From NCBI GenBank assembly GCA_027017025.1, contig JALURH010000208.1, forward strand, positions 1 through 21,296: a DNA stretch of 21,296 bases, read 5' to 3'. The notes below the pieces were generated by a model. That model did no database searches, had not been told where the DNA came from, and was given only the letters and a program-made list of their open reading frames with translations. Both the position numbers and the translations under genes were made by a program. Shown here one piece after another: positions 6,886-13,993 of this stretch (positions are counted from its first letter, which is position 1; each line of letters begins with the position of its first letter). The DNA comes from Thermofilaceae archaeon. Its GTDB lineage: Archaea > Thermoproteota > Thermoprotei > Thermofilales > Thermofilaceae.

Positions 6886-7890
6886 TTAGCTAAGTATCAT
6901 ATAATGATCCCTTTCACCGCCCAAAAGTAACCTATAGTATATTTTCTCTTCACTAATAACTTTCTCTAGCTTACCCCTAGCAATTACTTCCTCTCCCTCT
7001 AGTGCTTGTTCACAAAACCTTCCTCTGAACGACGTAATTTCCTCTACTTTAATATCCTTGGGACCCCTCAGTACATCTCTAACTTCTACCACATATCTAC
7101 ATGGCGTAAATATAGAGTCAGAAGCATCAACTATCTGGGCTCTAATTTCTTGCTTACCTAGGGGAACGTAAATTTTATCCCCATATTTCTCTCCATATTC
7201 TTCATGCGTTTTTACGAGACGTATATAAAAATCCCTTCCACCAAATATACCTTGAAGAACTTTTCTCCTCTCAATCCTAATGAAATCTTCGAAGGACATT
7301 AATGTATCTCTGAGCCTAAACCTATATAATCTCTTAAGTTCCTCTATCGTATATCTTCTAACATGGATTGATTCCTCCATTAGGGAGCTAAGAGCATCAT
7401 AGGCTTTTCTAGAATTTTTTTCTCCAACAATAATGAGATCTATATCTGATTGAATACTATGTAAGCCTACAAGTATGGAGCCTGAAACACCTATACATGA
7501 GGTACTAATATTGGCTTCACTACTAATTAGTCTAGCTAAGCTAACGGCAAGCTCCTCGAGTTCATCACGGCTCTCCGAATTAAGTAGTTCCCTCAATTTA
7601 TCCACAGATCTATAGTGCCTTAAGATTCTCTCGTATGGTACTGCCTGTACATAGGTATTGAATACTGGGTCCCAGTACATGTACTCCGGGAAGTTTTCCC
7701 TGAGATAATTCTCCCTATTACTTAAGGAGTATACCTTCCTGTATACTCTGCGACCCCTGAGCCTCTTACCACTGCTATCTGGGATATAACGTACAAAAGC
7801 TATTACTTTTCCTGGAGGATGAATAAGCCCCTTTACATCGAATATAAGTCCCTCCTTTGTCTCGAGGAAATCCCCCTCAATAGCATTTAT
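6886..7890 (-). CDS. Nucleotidyltransferase-domain protein, paralog 1, non-standard start
   Basis: First of the four paralogs. The earliest ATG in frame is at 7680, which would give 264 aa and cut the protein in the middle of its N-terminal domain. The same frame stays open upstream to a TGA at 7909-7911 and encodes the missing family motifs: GDFLETKEGLIFD, then GLIHPPGK and RYIP. No ATG, GTG or TTG occurs in that stretch. An ATA codon at 7890 follows a perfect AGGTGA binding site (about 7895-7900), and an ATT is at 7881. Starting there gives 334 or 331 aa, matching the sisters (329-354). With the ATA start, the core has GS at 137-138 and DID at 149-151 (IQSDIDLIIVG), and the C-terminal motif VDASDSIFTPC is present. 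Either a rare start codon is used or the start has been lost by mutation or a sequencing error. Confidence 0.65.
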   Translation of the reverse strand: MNAIEGDFLETKEGLIFDVKGLIHPPGKVIAFVRYIPDSSGKRLRGRRVYRKVYSLSNRENYLRENFPEYMYWDPVFNTYVQAVPYERILRHYRSVDKLRELLNSESRDELEELAVSLARLISSEANISTSCIGVSGSILVGLHSIQSDIDLIIVGEKNSRKAYDALSSLMEESIHVRRYTIEELKRLYRFRLRDTLMSFEDFIRIERRKVLQGIFGGRDFYIRLVKTHEEYGEKYGDKIYVPLGKQEIRAQIVDASDSIFTPCRYVVEVRDVLRGPKDIKVEEITSFRGRFCEQALEGEEVIARGKLEKVISEEKIYYRLLLGGERDHYMILS

Positions 7891-7920
7891 TTTCTCACCT
7901 ATATGCGATCACCTGGAAAA

Positions 7921-8622
7921 CTACGTTACAGGGTACTGTATTATCCTACTTTTATCAAGGGTCCTTAAGAGAGGTACCCCTATGGCTACTATAGCTAATA
8001 CACTTATCACAACCTCGATTGGTGTCTCAAATGCACCAGCAACCCATATCGCTGGTAAAGCCTCTTCTGGCACACCCATAACTTTGTAGAGTTCTACTGG
8101 GATAAAGAGGAAGATCCTTGTCAAAACATCAGCTTCACTTCCAATAAAAGCTGACATAATTAGTCTCACAGGTTTATTAAGTTCCTTACTTATCCGGGAA
8201 ATTATGGGGAGTGAGAGGACAGCTATATAGGCTAGATAGACATCCCAGAGACACCACGCTGGTAGCGACCTACCTACTGGGTGAATAAAGTATGCCGCTA
8301 ACATAACGGTATATACTGCTACCACCAGAATATACCTACCCTTAAACACTAAGCCAGCTATACATGCGCCTATAGGCTCTCCTAGACCGAAGATGTACAT
8401 AATAGCTGTACGTGGCCGAATAAACCTGGCTAGTAGTCCACCAATTAGTGCTGATATAAACCCACCTACTGGACCAAGTATCACGCCCTCAAGTGGCTCT
8501 ATAACTATCATCCAGCTACGCCATATACCGGGTATCATGCCTAGAACGGCGTGTAGGGCTGCAAAGATTGCTACTAGAGATATAATGACCGATTTCCTAC
8601 TCTCCAGTAAGCGTTTACCCAT
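7921..8622 (-). CDS. ECF S-component-like multispanning membrane protein
   Basis: Integral membrane protein of 233 aa with about six hydrophobic segments (roughly 12-30, 36-62, 72-92, 95-115, 122-140, 193-220). The early motif EPLEGVILGPVGGFISALIGGLLAR (in the 42-66 region), a glycine- and alanine-rich pair of helices, resembles substrate-binding S components of ECF-type vitamin transporters (QueT/BioY-like). That is the basis of the call, and the substrate cannot be told. No EcfA ATPase or EcfT gene is in the window, so it would share an energising module encoded elsewhere. The start ATG at 8622 has AGGTGG four bases upstream. Its stop is only 30 bases before the first nucleotidyltransferase, in the same direction, so it probably leads that operon. 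Confidence 0.6.
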   Translation of the reverse strand: MGKRLLESRKSVIISLVAIFAALHAVLGMIPGIWRSWMIVIEPLEGVILGPVGGFISALIGGLLARFIRPRTAIMYIFGLGEPIGACIAGLVFKGRYILVVAVYTVMLAAYFIHPVGRSLPAWCLWDVYLAYIAVLSLPIISRISKELNKPVRLIMSAFIGSEADVLTRIFLFIPVELYKVMGVPEEALPAIWVAGAFETPIEVVISVLAIVAIGVPLLRTLDKSRIIQYPVT

Positions 8623-8626
8623 TTTT

Positions 8627-8651
8627 CCACCTAGCTAGTATAAGTAGGTGG
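8627..8651 (-). promoter_or_regulatory. Inverted repeat covering the ribosome binding site
   Basis: CCACCTA (8627-8633) and TAGGTGG (8645-8651) are a perfect 7-bp inverted repeat with an 11-base spacer. On the minus strand the second arm contains AGGTGG, the ribosome binding site of the membrane protein at 7921-8622. In a read-through mRNA from mer, the hairpin would hide this site. A TATA-like AATATTTTTT (about 8660-8670) would instead place the transcription start inside the repeat, making it a DNA operator. Confidence 0.45.
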
Positions 8652-8675
8652 TTGGAGCCTAAAAAATATTGAAAA

Positions 8676-9659
8676 TTACTTAAACGCGGGTACTATTTCC
8701 CTAGATACTATTTCGATAGCTTTCTTCTTCTTTGCACCCAGGGGTGAACCAAAAACAATATGGGTTACGTGAACCTTTGTCAACTCCTCTATGGCAGCTA
8801 TACAATCTTCGGGCGTACCGTAGATCGAAAAAGCCTTAACCATATCTTCTGTAACATGTTTGAATGCCTCCTTAAAGTCCCCTTTACCTAGTGCCTCCTT
8901 TATCCTAGCTGCTTTATCCTTATTTATACCATGTCTCTCTAATACCATCTCTGGTGCTCCAGCAACTATAAATGCTACTATGGGTACGACCTTACTTCTA
9001 GCGACTTCTCTATCATAATCTACTGAGAAACAAGTGTAGGCAACTATATCCAAGCTGTCAAGCCTATCGCCAGCGGCTTTCTTTATTATCTCTGAGGCGT
9101 ACTCAAAGTCCTTTGGATTGGAAGCATTAATTAAGACTCCATCTCCTATCCTGCTTGCAAGCTTTAACATCTTCGGCCCCTGCGCCCCTATATAGATTGG
9201 TACATCTCTCTCAGGTTTAAACGATAACCTAGCGTTCCTTATTTTTAAGAACTTCCCTTCAAAAGTTACATTATTACCCCTAAGTAGCTCCCTAATAACA
9301 GTTACACTCTCCTTTATAGCGGCTAGCGGTACAGCTTGCGGGATAGATAGTTTTTCCAATGTAACTCTATCCCCAGCCCCTATCCCCAAGAGCACACGTC
9401 CACCTGAGATCTCATCCAGAGAGGCTATAGCAGATGCTGTCCAAACAGGGTTAACCACATAAGGGTTTGTAACACCCGGACCTATAAGGACCCTCTTTGT
9501 CTTCAAGGCTATAGCTGTCAATGTGACATAGGTATTTCTATTATAGAAGTGATCCGTAATCCATACGGTATCTAGCCCTCCTTCTTCAGCTAGGATAGCA
9601 TAATTAACTATTTTCTCGATAGCTGTTTGGGGGACAAGTTCGAGGCCGAATTTTACCAC
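8676..9659 (-). CDS. mer: 5,10-methylene-H4MPT reductase (F420-dependent)
   Basis: Luciferase-like F420-dependent enzyme that interconverts methylene- and methyl-tetrahydromethanopterin (or a related pterin) in the cytoplasm. The whole Mer signature is readable: an N-terminal KFGLELVPQ strand, WITDHFYNRN, GPGVTNPYV, ASLDEISGGR, GIGAGD, the very characteristic IGAQGPKMLKLASRIGDG and INASNPKDF, then ERHGI and a C-terminal GSPLGAKKKKAIE. I start it at GTG 9659 (327 aa, normal length; canonical Mer begins at the KFG strand). A GGTGA site ends five bases upstream, and the AT-rich TATA region at 9682-9702 would put the transcription start near 9660-9672. An upstream ATG at 9716 would lie before the promoter and adds 19 residues with no counterpart. 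The gene lies 53 bases upstream of the S-component gene on the same strand. Confidence 0.88.
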   Translation of the reverse strand: MVKFGLELVPQTAIEKIVNYAILAEEGGLDTVWITDHFYNRNTYVTLTAIALKTKRVLIGPGVTNPYVVNPVWTASAIASLDEISGGRVLLGIGAGDRVTLEKLSIPQAVPLAAIKESVTVIRELLRGNNVTFEGKFLKIRNARLSFKPERDVPIYIGAQGPKMLKLASRIGDGVLINASNPKDFEYASEIIKKAAGDRLDSLDIVAYTCFSVDYDREVARSKVVPIVAFIVAGAPEMVLERHGINKDKAARIKEALGKGDFKEAFKHVTEDMVKAFSIYGTPEDCIAAIEELTKVHVTHIVFGSPLGAKKKKAIEIVSREIVPAFK

Positions 9660-9681
9660 TTCTTTCACCAATAGAGTTAAG

Positions 9682-9702
9682 TTATTTTTAATTAATATTT
9701 TT
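9682..9702 (-). promoter_or_regulatory. TATA region of mer
   Basis: A run of A and T only, lying 23-43 bases before the chosen GTG start of mer on the minus strand. It supports the short mer start at 9659, because a start at 9716 would lie upstream of this promoter. Confidence 0.45.
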
Positions 9703-9755
9703 ACTCTAGTCAGCATTGTGTATAATAATTAAACTCTTAATATATAGAATATTGA

Positions 9756-10282
9756 GATATCAGAGATAATGTAATAAAAAAATCCAAGATAGGATTGCAG
9801 AGAAGTTGTAATCAAGCTGAAAAGCTATCAAAAGGAGTAGAAAGAGGAATAGTCGCCTATCTGGTACTTACAGGGCGAGTGGAACATAAAGAGTAAAATT
9901 GAAGATCTAGCTGAGAGAGCAGAAAAAGGGTTCATAACGGCTTTCGTAGATGGAAGACTGGCATTAAAAATTCAAGAGAGCTTTCGAAGCGGCGAAGCAT
10001 AAGGGGCTTAATGTAAAGATAGTTTTTCTTAAAAGAAACAAGTGTTGGGTCAATGTTTTAGGTCGATCTGGAGAAGTAGTTCCTATATCTCTCAAGAAGG
10101 TTCTAGAGGGAGAGTTAGAAGACTTCAGGGAGATGCTTATGAAGGCATTGTTCACAAACGAGGTACCTTACAAGATAAAGGGTATCCTTGTTAGGGACGG
10201 AAGGGAGTCAATCTTAGCGTATAAAGAAAAAGAGACTAAAGGGTCTGATAGTAAAACTTTCATTCACACCACTATTTCATAG
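9756..10282 (+). pseudogene. Decayed gene of unknown family, split over three frames
   Basis: Protein-like sequence continues through three frames on the + strand. The first frame (about 9756-9905) reads ...AEKLSKGVERGIVAYLVLTGR and then stops. The second (about 9850-9969) reads WNIKSKIEDLAERAEKGF, then ITAFVDGRLALK. The third (9968-10282) reads KFKRAFEAAKHKGLNVKIVF, later VPISLKKVLEGELEDF, and ends at TAG. The switch from the second to the third frame lies at an A5 run (9966-9970). Removing one A joins LALK to FKRAF cleanly. Amino-acid composition and codon use look like real archaeal protein. I do not recognise the family. The joined product would be about 170 aa and rich in Lys and Glu. 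No complete start is visible. Sequencing error is an alternative to decay, but at least two shifts are needed. Confidence 0.55.
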
Positions 10283-10406
10283 ACTGGCGATTCTCTGCCT
10301 AATTAAAAAAGCTTCAAATATTAAGAAGCTAAACTAGTTTTAGGAACTAAATAACTGCCGGTGCGGAAGATAATAGATATTTAGGTTAAGATATATTCTT
10401 TGCTTG
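10283..10406 (+). promoter_or_regulatory. Promoter region of the AsnC-like gene
   Basis: A TATA-like GATATTTAGG lies near 10376-10385, about 25 bases before the ATG at 10407, so the mRNA is probably leaderless or nearly so. No ribosome binding site is seen. Nothing else is recognisable in these 124 bases. Confidence 0.35.
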
Positions 10407-10637
10407 ATGGCTACCTCAGTGTATATTTTAATACAGGTAAGAGCTGGTTTCACAGTCGATGTAGCTGAAAAGGTTAGGAAGATAGATAAGATAAAGATGG
10501 CTCATGCTGTTACTGGACCCGTTGATGTGATAGCGTATGCTGTGATCGATGATTTAGAGGAACTAGGGGAAATAATTTCTGCTATACATCGAGTTGAGGG
10601 AGTTGAGAGGACACAAACGTGTGTAGAAATAGGTTAA
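10407..10637 (+). CDS. Stand-alone Lrp/AsnC effector (RAM) domain protein
   Basis: Single-domain protein of 76 aa corresponding to the ligand-binding RAM/AsnC domain of Lrp-type regulators, without the helix-turn-helix part. The beta-alpha-beta-beta-alpha-beta order is visible. VYILIQVRAG opens the first strand. KIDKIKMAHAVTGPVDVIAY carries the family's G-x-x-D motif, and IHRVEGVERTQT leads into the last strand. Such stand-alone domains assemble as octamers or decamers and bind amino acids or related metabolites, and they may modulate full-length Lrp proteins. The ATG at 10407 is preferred over the adjacent TTG at 10404. The gene is convergent with the FrhB-like gene, whose stop is 16 bases away. 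Confidence 0.85.
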   Translation: MATSVYILIQVRAGFTVDVAEKVRKIDKIKMAHAVTGPVDVIAYAVIDDLEELGEIISAIHRVEGVERTQTCVEIG

Positions 10638-10653
10638 ATTTTTCTTTTAACAA
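10638..10653 (+). terminator. T-rich spacer between convergent genes
   Basis: The 16-base gap between the two convergent stops contains T5 and T4 runs on the + strand (ATTTTTCTTTT). This fits an archaeal oligo-T terminator for the AsnC-like gene. Confidence 0.35.
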
Positions 10654-11652
10654 CTAAGTAGCCTTACAATTGCTTTTCCTTTGCTTAGCTGCTCTCTTCC
10701 GTTTTATTCGAGCGAGTTTCTTGATTAGTTTAAGTGAATCCTCGGGCAAAGCTTTTACCTCTAGGTAACCTTTCCTTACCACCTTATCAAGTATTTCTTT
10801 ACCCTTCCCTGTTCTTATAAAGACTGTTGACCACCCATAGTCACTTCCTATACTGCCGACGGATATATCAGCATACTCTGCTGTTAAGTCAGGACATATT
10901 TTACAGGATGCTCTAACAAACTCCTTTAACTTGGATACAGGTATACTCTTCTTCTCATTACCCTCTAAGATAACCATAAATTTACCTTCTTTAATGTTAG
11001 CTTTAATTACATTCTGGGGGTTAACTCCGAGCGTTCCTCTGAGGATTTTATTAACATAGGTATCGTAAGTATAGTTCTCCATACAGAATAGCCCTATTTT
11101 AAACTGTATCGGGTTAGTAAACTTTCTCAGCTTTATCCTCTCCATTAAATGTATCGCTCTAATCTGGCATGGAAGACCAACGACCGCTACTAAATCATTC
11201 TTTCCTAATTCCTTCAGCATAGCTAAGTTAGGTGATGATGAGTATTTTGAGCCAGCACTACCTATTACCTGAGACTTACTTCTAGCCACAATAGGGATAG
11301 GTTTGAGTGGGGTATCAGGGGATAAGCTGCAAGTTACCGCACCATTAATTACCCCTGATTCTAACATTGCTAGAAGAATTGTTGTAACTACACCTCCATC
11401 TTGGGATACTTTAGCTACCTCGGGGAGGGTGGTTCGAGCTGTATACATCTCTAACGTGTTGTATTCTCCCGTAAATGTGTTGGCGTTAACTATTGGGCAT
11501 ACTCTATTACATAACTTACAATTAGTACATTTCTCTGGGATTAAGATAGGATAACTATCTCCAGGCTCTAAGCTTCTTACAGGGCATACAGATATACACG
11601 CTCCACAATATGAGCAGCGTTCGCCTAAAATTGATGGAGCTGCTTCGCTCAT
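10654..11652 (-). CDS. F420H2 dehydrogenase/hydrogenase beta-subunit (FrhB/FdhB) family protein
   Basis: Iron-sulfur flavoprotein of the FrhB/FdhB/FpoF family, which moves electrons between coenzyme F420 and iron-sulfur clusters or ferredoxin. The N-terminal ferredoxin domain has two 4Fe-4S motifs: Cys13, 16, 19, 23 and Cys42, 45, 48, 52. The FrhB_N domain starts near 78 (SQDGGVVT). The FrhB_C domain includes GLPCQ (Cys162), GLFC (Cys190) and CKIC (Cys250, Cys253), the likely ligands of a third cluster. ISVGSIGSDYGWSTV (264-278) is the flavin/F420 region. The tail is very basic. The length of 332 aa is complete. No hydrogenase or formate dehydrogenase partner is adjacent, so its redox partner is unknown. 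Mer, also F420-dependent, lies 1 kb away. The ATG at 11652 has a TATA box at 11679-11690. Confidence 0.82.
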   Translation of the reverse strand: MSEAAPSILGERCSYCGACISVCPVRSLEPGDSYPILIPEKCTNCKLCNRVCPIVNANTFTGEYNTLEMYTARTTLPEVAKVSQDGGVVTTILLAMLESGVINGAVTCSLSPDTPLKPIPIVARSKSQVIGSAGSKYSSSPNLAMLKELGKNDLVAVVGLPCQIRAIHLMERIKLRKFTNPIQFKIGLFCMENYTYDTYVNKILRGTLGVNPQNVIKANIKEGKFMVILEGNEKKSIPVSKLKEFVRASCKICPDLTAEYADISVGSIGSDYGWSTVFIRTGKGKEILDKVVRKGYLEVKALPEDSLKLIKKLARIKRKRAAKQRKSNCKAT

Positions 11653-11678
11653 CGCTACTCAAGTTAATAAATCGCCCT

Positions 11679-11690
11679 AAAATTTAAATT
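11679..11690 (-). promoter_or_regulatory. TATA box of the FrhB-like gene
   Basis: AATTTAAATTTT on the minus strand lies 27-38 bases before the ATG at 11652. The transcription start would be near 11658-11662, giving a leader of under 10 bases. Confidence 0.5.
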
Positions 11691-12127
11691 AGCTTATCTC
11701 GTGGCACTATCCTCTAGGAGGGATCCTGGTGTGTCGAAGAGAAGATTTAGGCTGGGGTTCACGGCTGATAGACTTTCATAGTTATTAGTAGGGTTTGGTC
11801 TACCAACCGCTTGGTGTTTATTGGCTTCAGCCCTCTTCTTGGGTTCATTGGGGGGCTTGTTATTGGTTTTGCACCCATTCGTGGTAACCCCTCCCAGAGC
11901 CTTTCATCCGCTCTTTCCACCCTGGAGTCATAGGCTTAATCACAGCACGGTAAAAGGTGCTTAGGCTCTGGGGAACCCACACACCTCAAAGCTACGGCTT
12001 ATCCACACATCCCCGCCCCACACTTACCAACAACCACCAATACCTACCAAATATTCAACAGCTTCGTAAGGCTATATAGTGGAGACAATATTTTCTTTAT
12101 CGATGATTTATTCTATGGTATTTAGAT
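11691..12127. other. GC-richer non-coding region with long-range stem
   Basis: No intact gene is present. CCCAGAGCCT (11893-11902) and AGGCTCTGGG (11963-11972) are a perfect 10-bp inverted repeat separated by 60 bases. The flanking GTGG (11881-11884) and CCAC (11977-11980) can pair further. The minus strand carries the protein-like remnant described separately. Bases 12060-12127 hold AT-rich sequence that should include the promoter of the next gene. Confidence 0.35.
11759..12000 (-). pseudogene. Possible decayed TnpB-like (IS200/IS605) 3' end
   Basis: On the minus strand one frame without a start is open for 58 codons and ends at TGA 11759-11761. It contains WEGLPRMGAKPITSPPMNP followed by RRGLKPINTKR. 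Its Pro/Met/Arg-rich style matches the C-terminal tails of crenarchaeal TnpB proteins as I remember them. Just upstream, in another frame (about 11960-12000), SRSFEVCGFPRA resembles the second half of the TnpB zinc ribbon (CGF-x-ADRD). Stops and shifts separate the parts, and no catalytic domain or transposon ends are recognisable. So this is at most a remnant. The family assignment is from memory and weak. Confidence 0.33.
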
Positions 12128-12688
12128 ATGGGTAGAAGAATTTACTTATATATAGGGTTGGTTGGAGCATATTTTCCGTGGCTTACCATTGGTATATCGA
12201 TCCTATATTCGCCATGGTTCAGTTGGGAGAAAAATGCTTTGAGCGATTTAGGGCATGCAGTTAAGAGCGATGTTGCACCAATATTTAATTTAGGGCTTGT
12301 TTTAGGAGGACTATTTATCGTGTTATATAGTGTTAATTCGCTTATATTCAGAGCAAGATTGTCTAGCCTATTGCTAGCGGTAGCAGGTTTTAATTTACAA
12401 CTGGTGGGTGTTTTCGACGAAGTATATGGTGTGTTACACTTCATCGTTTCAGTAGTATTCTTCCTTTCTATGCTTCTTTCCTCTATTATTTATGCATTAG
12501 AGAAAACCAGTAGGTTGGCTTTAGCCTCATTTACTATTGGGACATTAACTTGGATAACATACTGGTCTAAATTGTACCATAGCGGAATAGCTGTTCCAGA
12601 AACCATATCATCACTGGCATGCATTGCCTGGTTAACAGAGGATATATACCGTTCATTGAAAGCCGTGAACCCCGATACTACATATTAG
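12128..12688 (+). CDS. DUF998 family membrane protein
   Basis: Integral membrane protein of 186 aa with about six hydrophobic helices covering most of its length. The DUF998 signature is clear after the first helix: PWFSWEKNALSDLGHA (29-44), then IFNLGLVLGG at the start of the next helix. The function of the family is unknown. A conserved polar/acidic loop faces one side of the membrane. The start ATG at 12128 has no clear ribosome binding site. AT-rich sequence about 25 bases upstream (near 12100-12110) suggests a leaderless mRNA. It is convergent with the URO-D-family gene, with 87 bases between them. It stands alone on its strand here, so the context gives no clue to its role. Confidence 0.8.
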   Translation: MGRRIYLYIGLVGAYFPWLTIGISILYSPWFSWEKNALSDLGHAVKSDVAPIFNLGLVLGGLFIVLYSVNSLIFRARLSSLLLAVAGFNLQLVGVFDEVYGVLHFIVSVVFFLSMLLSSIIYALEKTSRLALASFTIGTLTWITYWSKLYHSGIAVPETISSLACIAWLTEDIYRSLKAVNPDTTY

Positions 12689-12775
12689 AGAGCCAAGATA
12701 TAGGATAATTCGGAAAGTAAAATATTTTCTAATTTTATCCCCTCTTCTCTCAGTAGTTTGTAGTAGGGATGCATT

Positions 12776-13993
12776 CTAATACCACGCTATCCTATGCACC
12801 GTATTATACATTGTGACTATATTTTCTGGTGGAACCTCTGGCTGAATATTGTGAACCTGGCAGAAAACAAAACCTCCTCCTTCCCGAAGATCATTTATTC
12901 TCCTTACGACCTCTTCCTCAACTTGCTTAGGCGTACCAAAAGGCAATACTTTCTGTGTGTCGCAACCACCTCCCCAAAAAGTTATTTCATCACCAAACTC
13001 TTTTTTAAGCCTCCTTGTGTCCATATTTCTAGCTGAAACTTGTATAGGGTTTAGTATATCTACACCCATTTCTATGAAATCTTCTATGAAATCGTAGATT
13101 GCTCCGCAACTATGGAGAAAAATTTTCACATTACTCCCTCTTTTAATATACCTATAAAGTTCTAGCTGTCTAGGTTTTATAATCTCCCTATATATAGGTG
13201 GAGATACTATGGGACCGTTTTGATGCCCTAAGTCATCACCTACCTGAACTATCTGGATATATCCATGAAGCTTGTTAAAAATTTTCTTAAAGTTATGTTT
13301 ATTTATTTCAAGCAGTTTATCCATAATAAACTCTGCAAGCCTAGGTCTTCTCCTAAGATCAAGAAGGAAATTTATGAAACCTCTAAGACTCCATGCTGCT
13401 TCAAAGATGCTACCCCCAAAATTGAGAATCAATGCTTTATCGGTATTGTAGTAAAGAGAAATCGTTCTTTCAGCTAGTTCATCTAGAGTTTCATGGTATG
13501 GAGATATATTATCCCTTAGTAACAGCTTGTCCCAGTTAAAATCTTTTAGATCATTTATGGATTGAGCCTTAGACAACGGATGATAAATGATATCAAAGTA
13601 GTATCCCTTGGGAGGCATCCTCAATATAGCTCCTGTGGACATCTCAACTATCCATGATCCATCATTTTCTCTCCTTGGAGTGAAGTCAAATGGTACCAGA
13701 CTAATAGATCCATCAGCTAGCTTAAATTTTCTCCATTTCTTTGGTTCCCTCAATATTGGGAGGACATCGCTCCACGTGAATTTAAGTATATTTTCGCTAG
13801 GTTTAGCTAGGAACTGAAAGGTATCGATTATGTATATCTTTTCATTGAAACCTAAATAATTAATTAGTTTGTTGTAGGCTATAGCCGTTATACCCGTAGA
13901 TAACATACCACCTAGATCTATTGGTATTCTATCTGGCTCTCTATGTTCAACAGCCTCCATAACTCGTCTTCGTGAGCTATAACAGCTCCTCAT
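12776..13993 (-). CDS. URO-D/MtaA-family protein, probable methyltransferase-like
   Basis: TIM-barrel protein of the uroporphyrinogen-decarboxylase superfamily, 405 aa. True HemE carries a conserved R-Q-A-G-R motif near its start, which is absent here. The zinc-ligand pattern of the methylcobalamin:coenzyme M methyltransferase branch (MtaA/MtbA/CmuA) is present instead: His294-x-Cys296 (LHSCGAIYDFI), with Cys378 (GGFVFCQVHN) or Cys344 (GGGCDT) as third ligand. QVGDDLGHQNG (250-260) matches the family's D-D-x-G segment. It probably moves a methyl group between a corrinoid or pterin and a thiol, but no corrinoid protein is in the window and the acceptor is unknown. The ATG at 13993 overlaps the stop of the upstream hydrolase by four bases (ATGA), so the two form one operon. 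Confidence 0.72.
   Translation of the reverse strand: MRSCYSSRRRVMEAVEHREPDRIPIDLGGMLSTGITAIAYNKLINYLGFNEKIYIIDTFQFLAKPSENILKFTWSDVLPILREPKKWRKFKLADGSISLVPFDFTPRRENDGSWIVEMSTGAILRMPPKGYYFDIIYHPLSKAQSINDLKDFNWDKLLLRDNISPYHETLDELAERTISLYYNTDKALILNFGGSIFEAAWSLRGFINFLLDLRRRPRLAEFIMDKLLEINKHNFKKIFNKLHGYIQIVQVGDDLGHQNGPIVSPPIYREIIKPRQLELYRYIKRGSNVKIFLHSCGAIYDFIEDFIEMGVDILNPIQVSARNMDTRRLKKEFGDEITFWGGGCDTQKVLPFGTPKQVEEEVVRRINDLREGGGFVFCQVHNIQPEVPPENIVTMYNTVHRIAWY

Noticed and set aside
9660..9716. Longer mer beginning at ATG 9716
   Set aside because: It would add 19 residues with no counterpart in Mer and place the start upstream of the TATA region. A GGTGA site supports GTG 9659.
11222..11275. GTGATGA followed about 40 bases later by CTGA, resembling a C/D-box guide RNA
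   Set aside because: It lies within the FrhB-like coding sequence on the opposite strand, and the internal C' and D' boxes are missing.
12142..12444. Minus-strand open frame opposite the DUF998 gene
   Set aside because: Shadow of a well-supported membrane protein; no domain and no binding site before its start.
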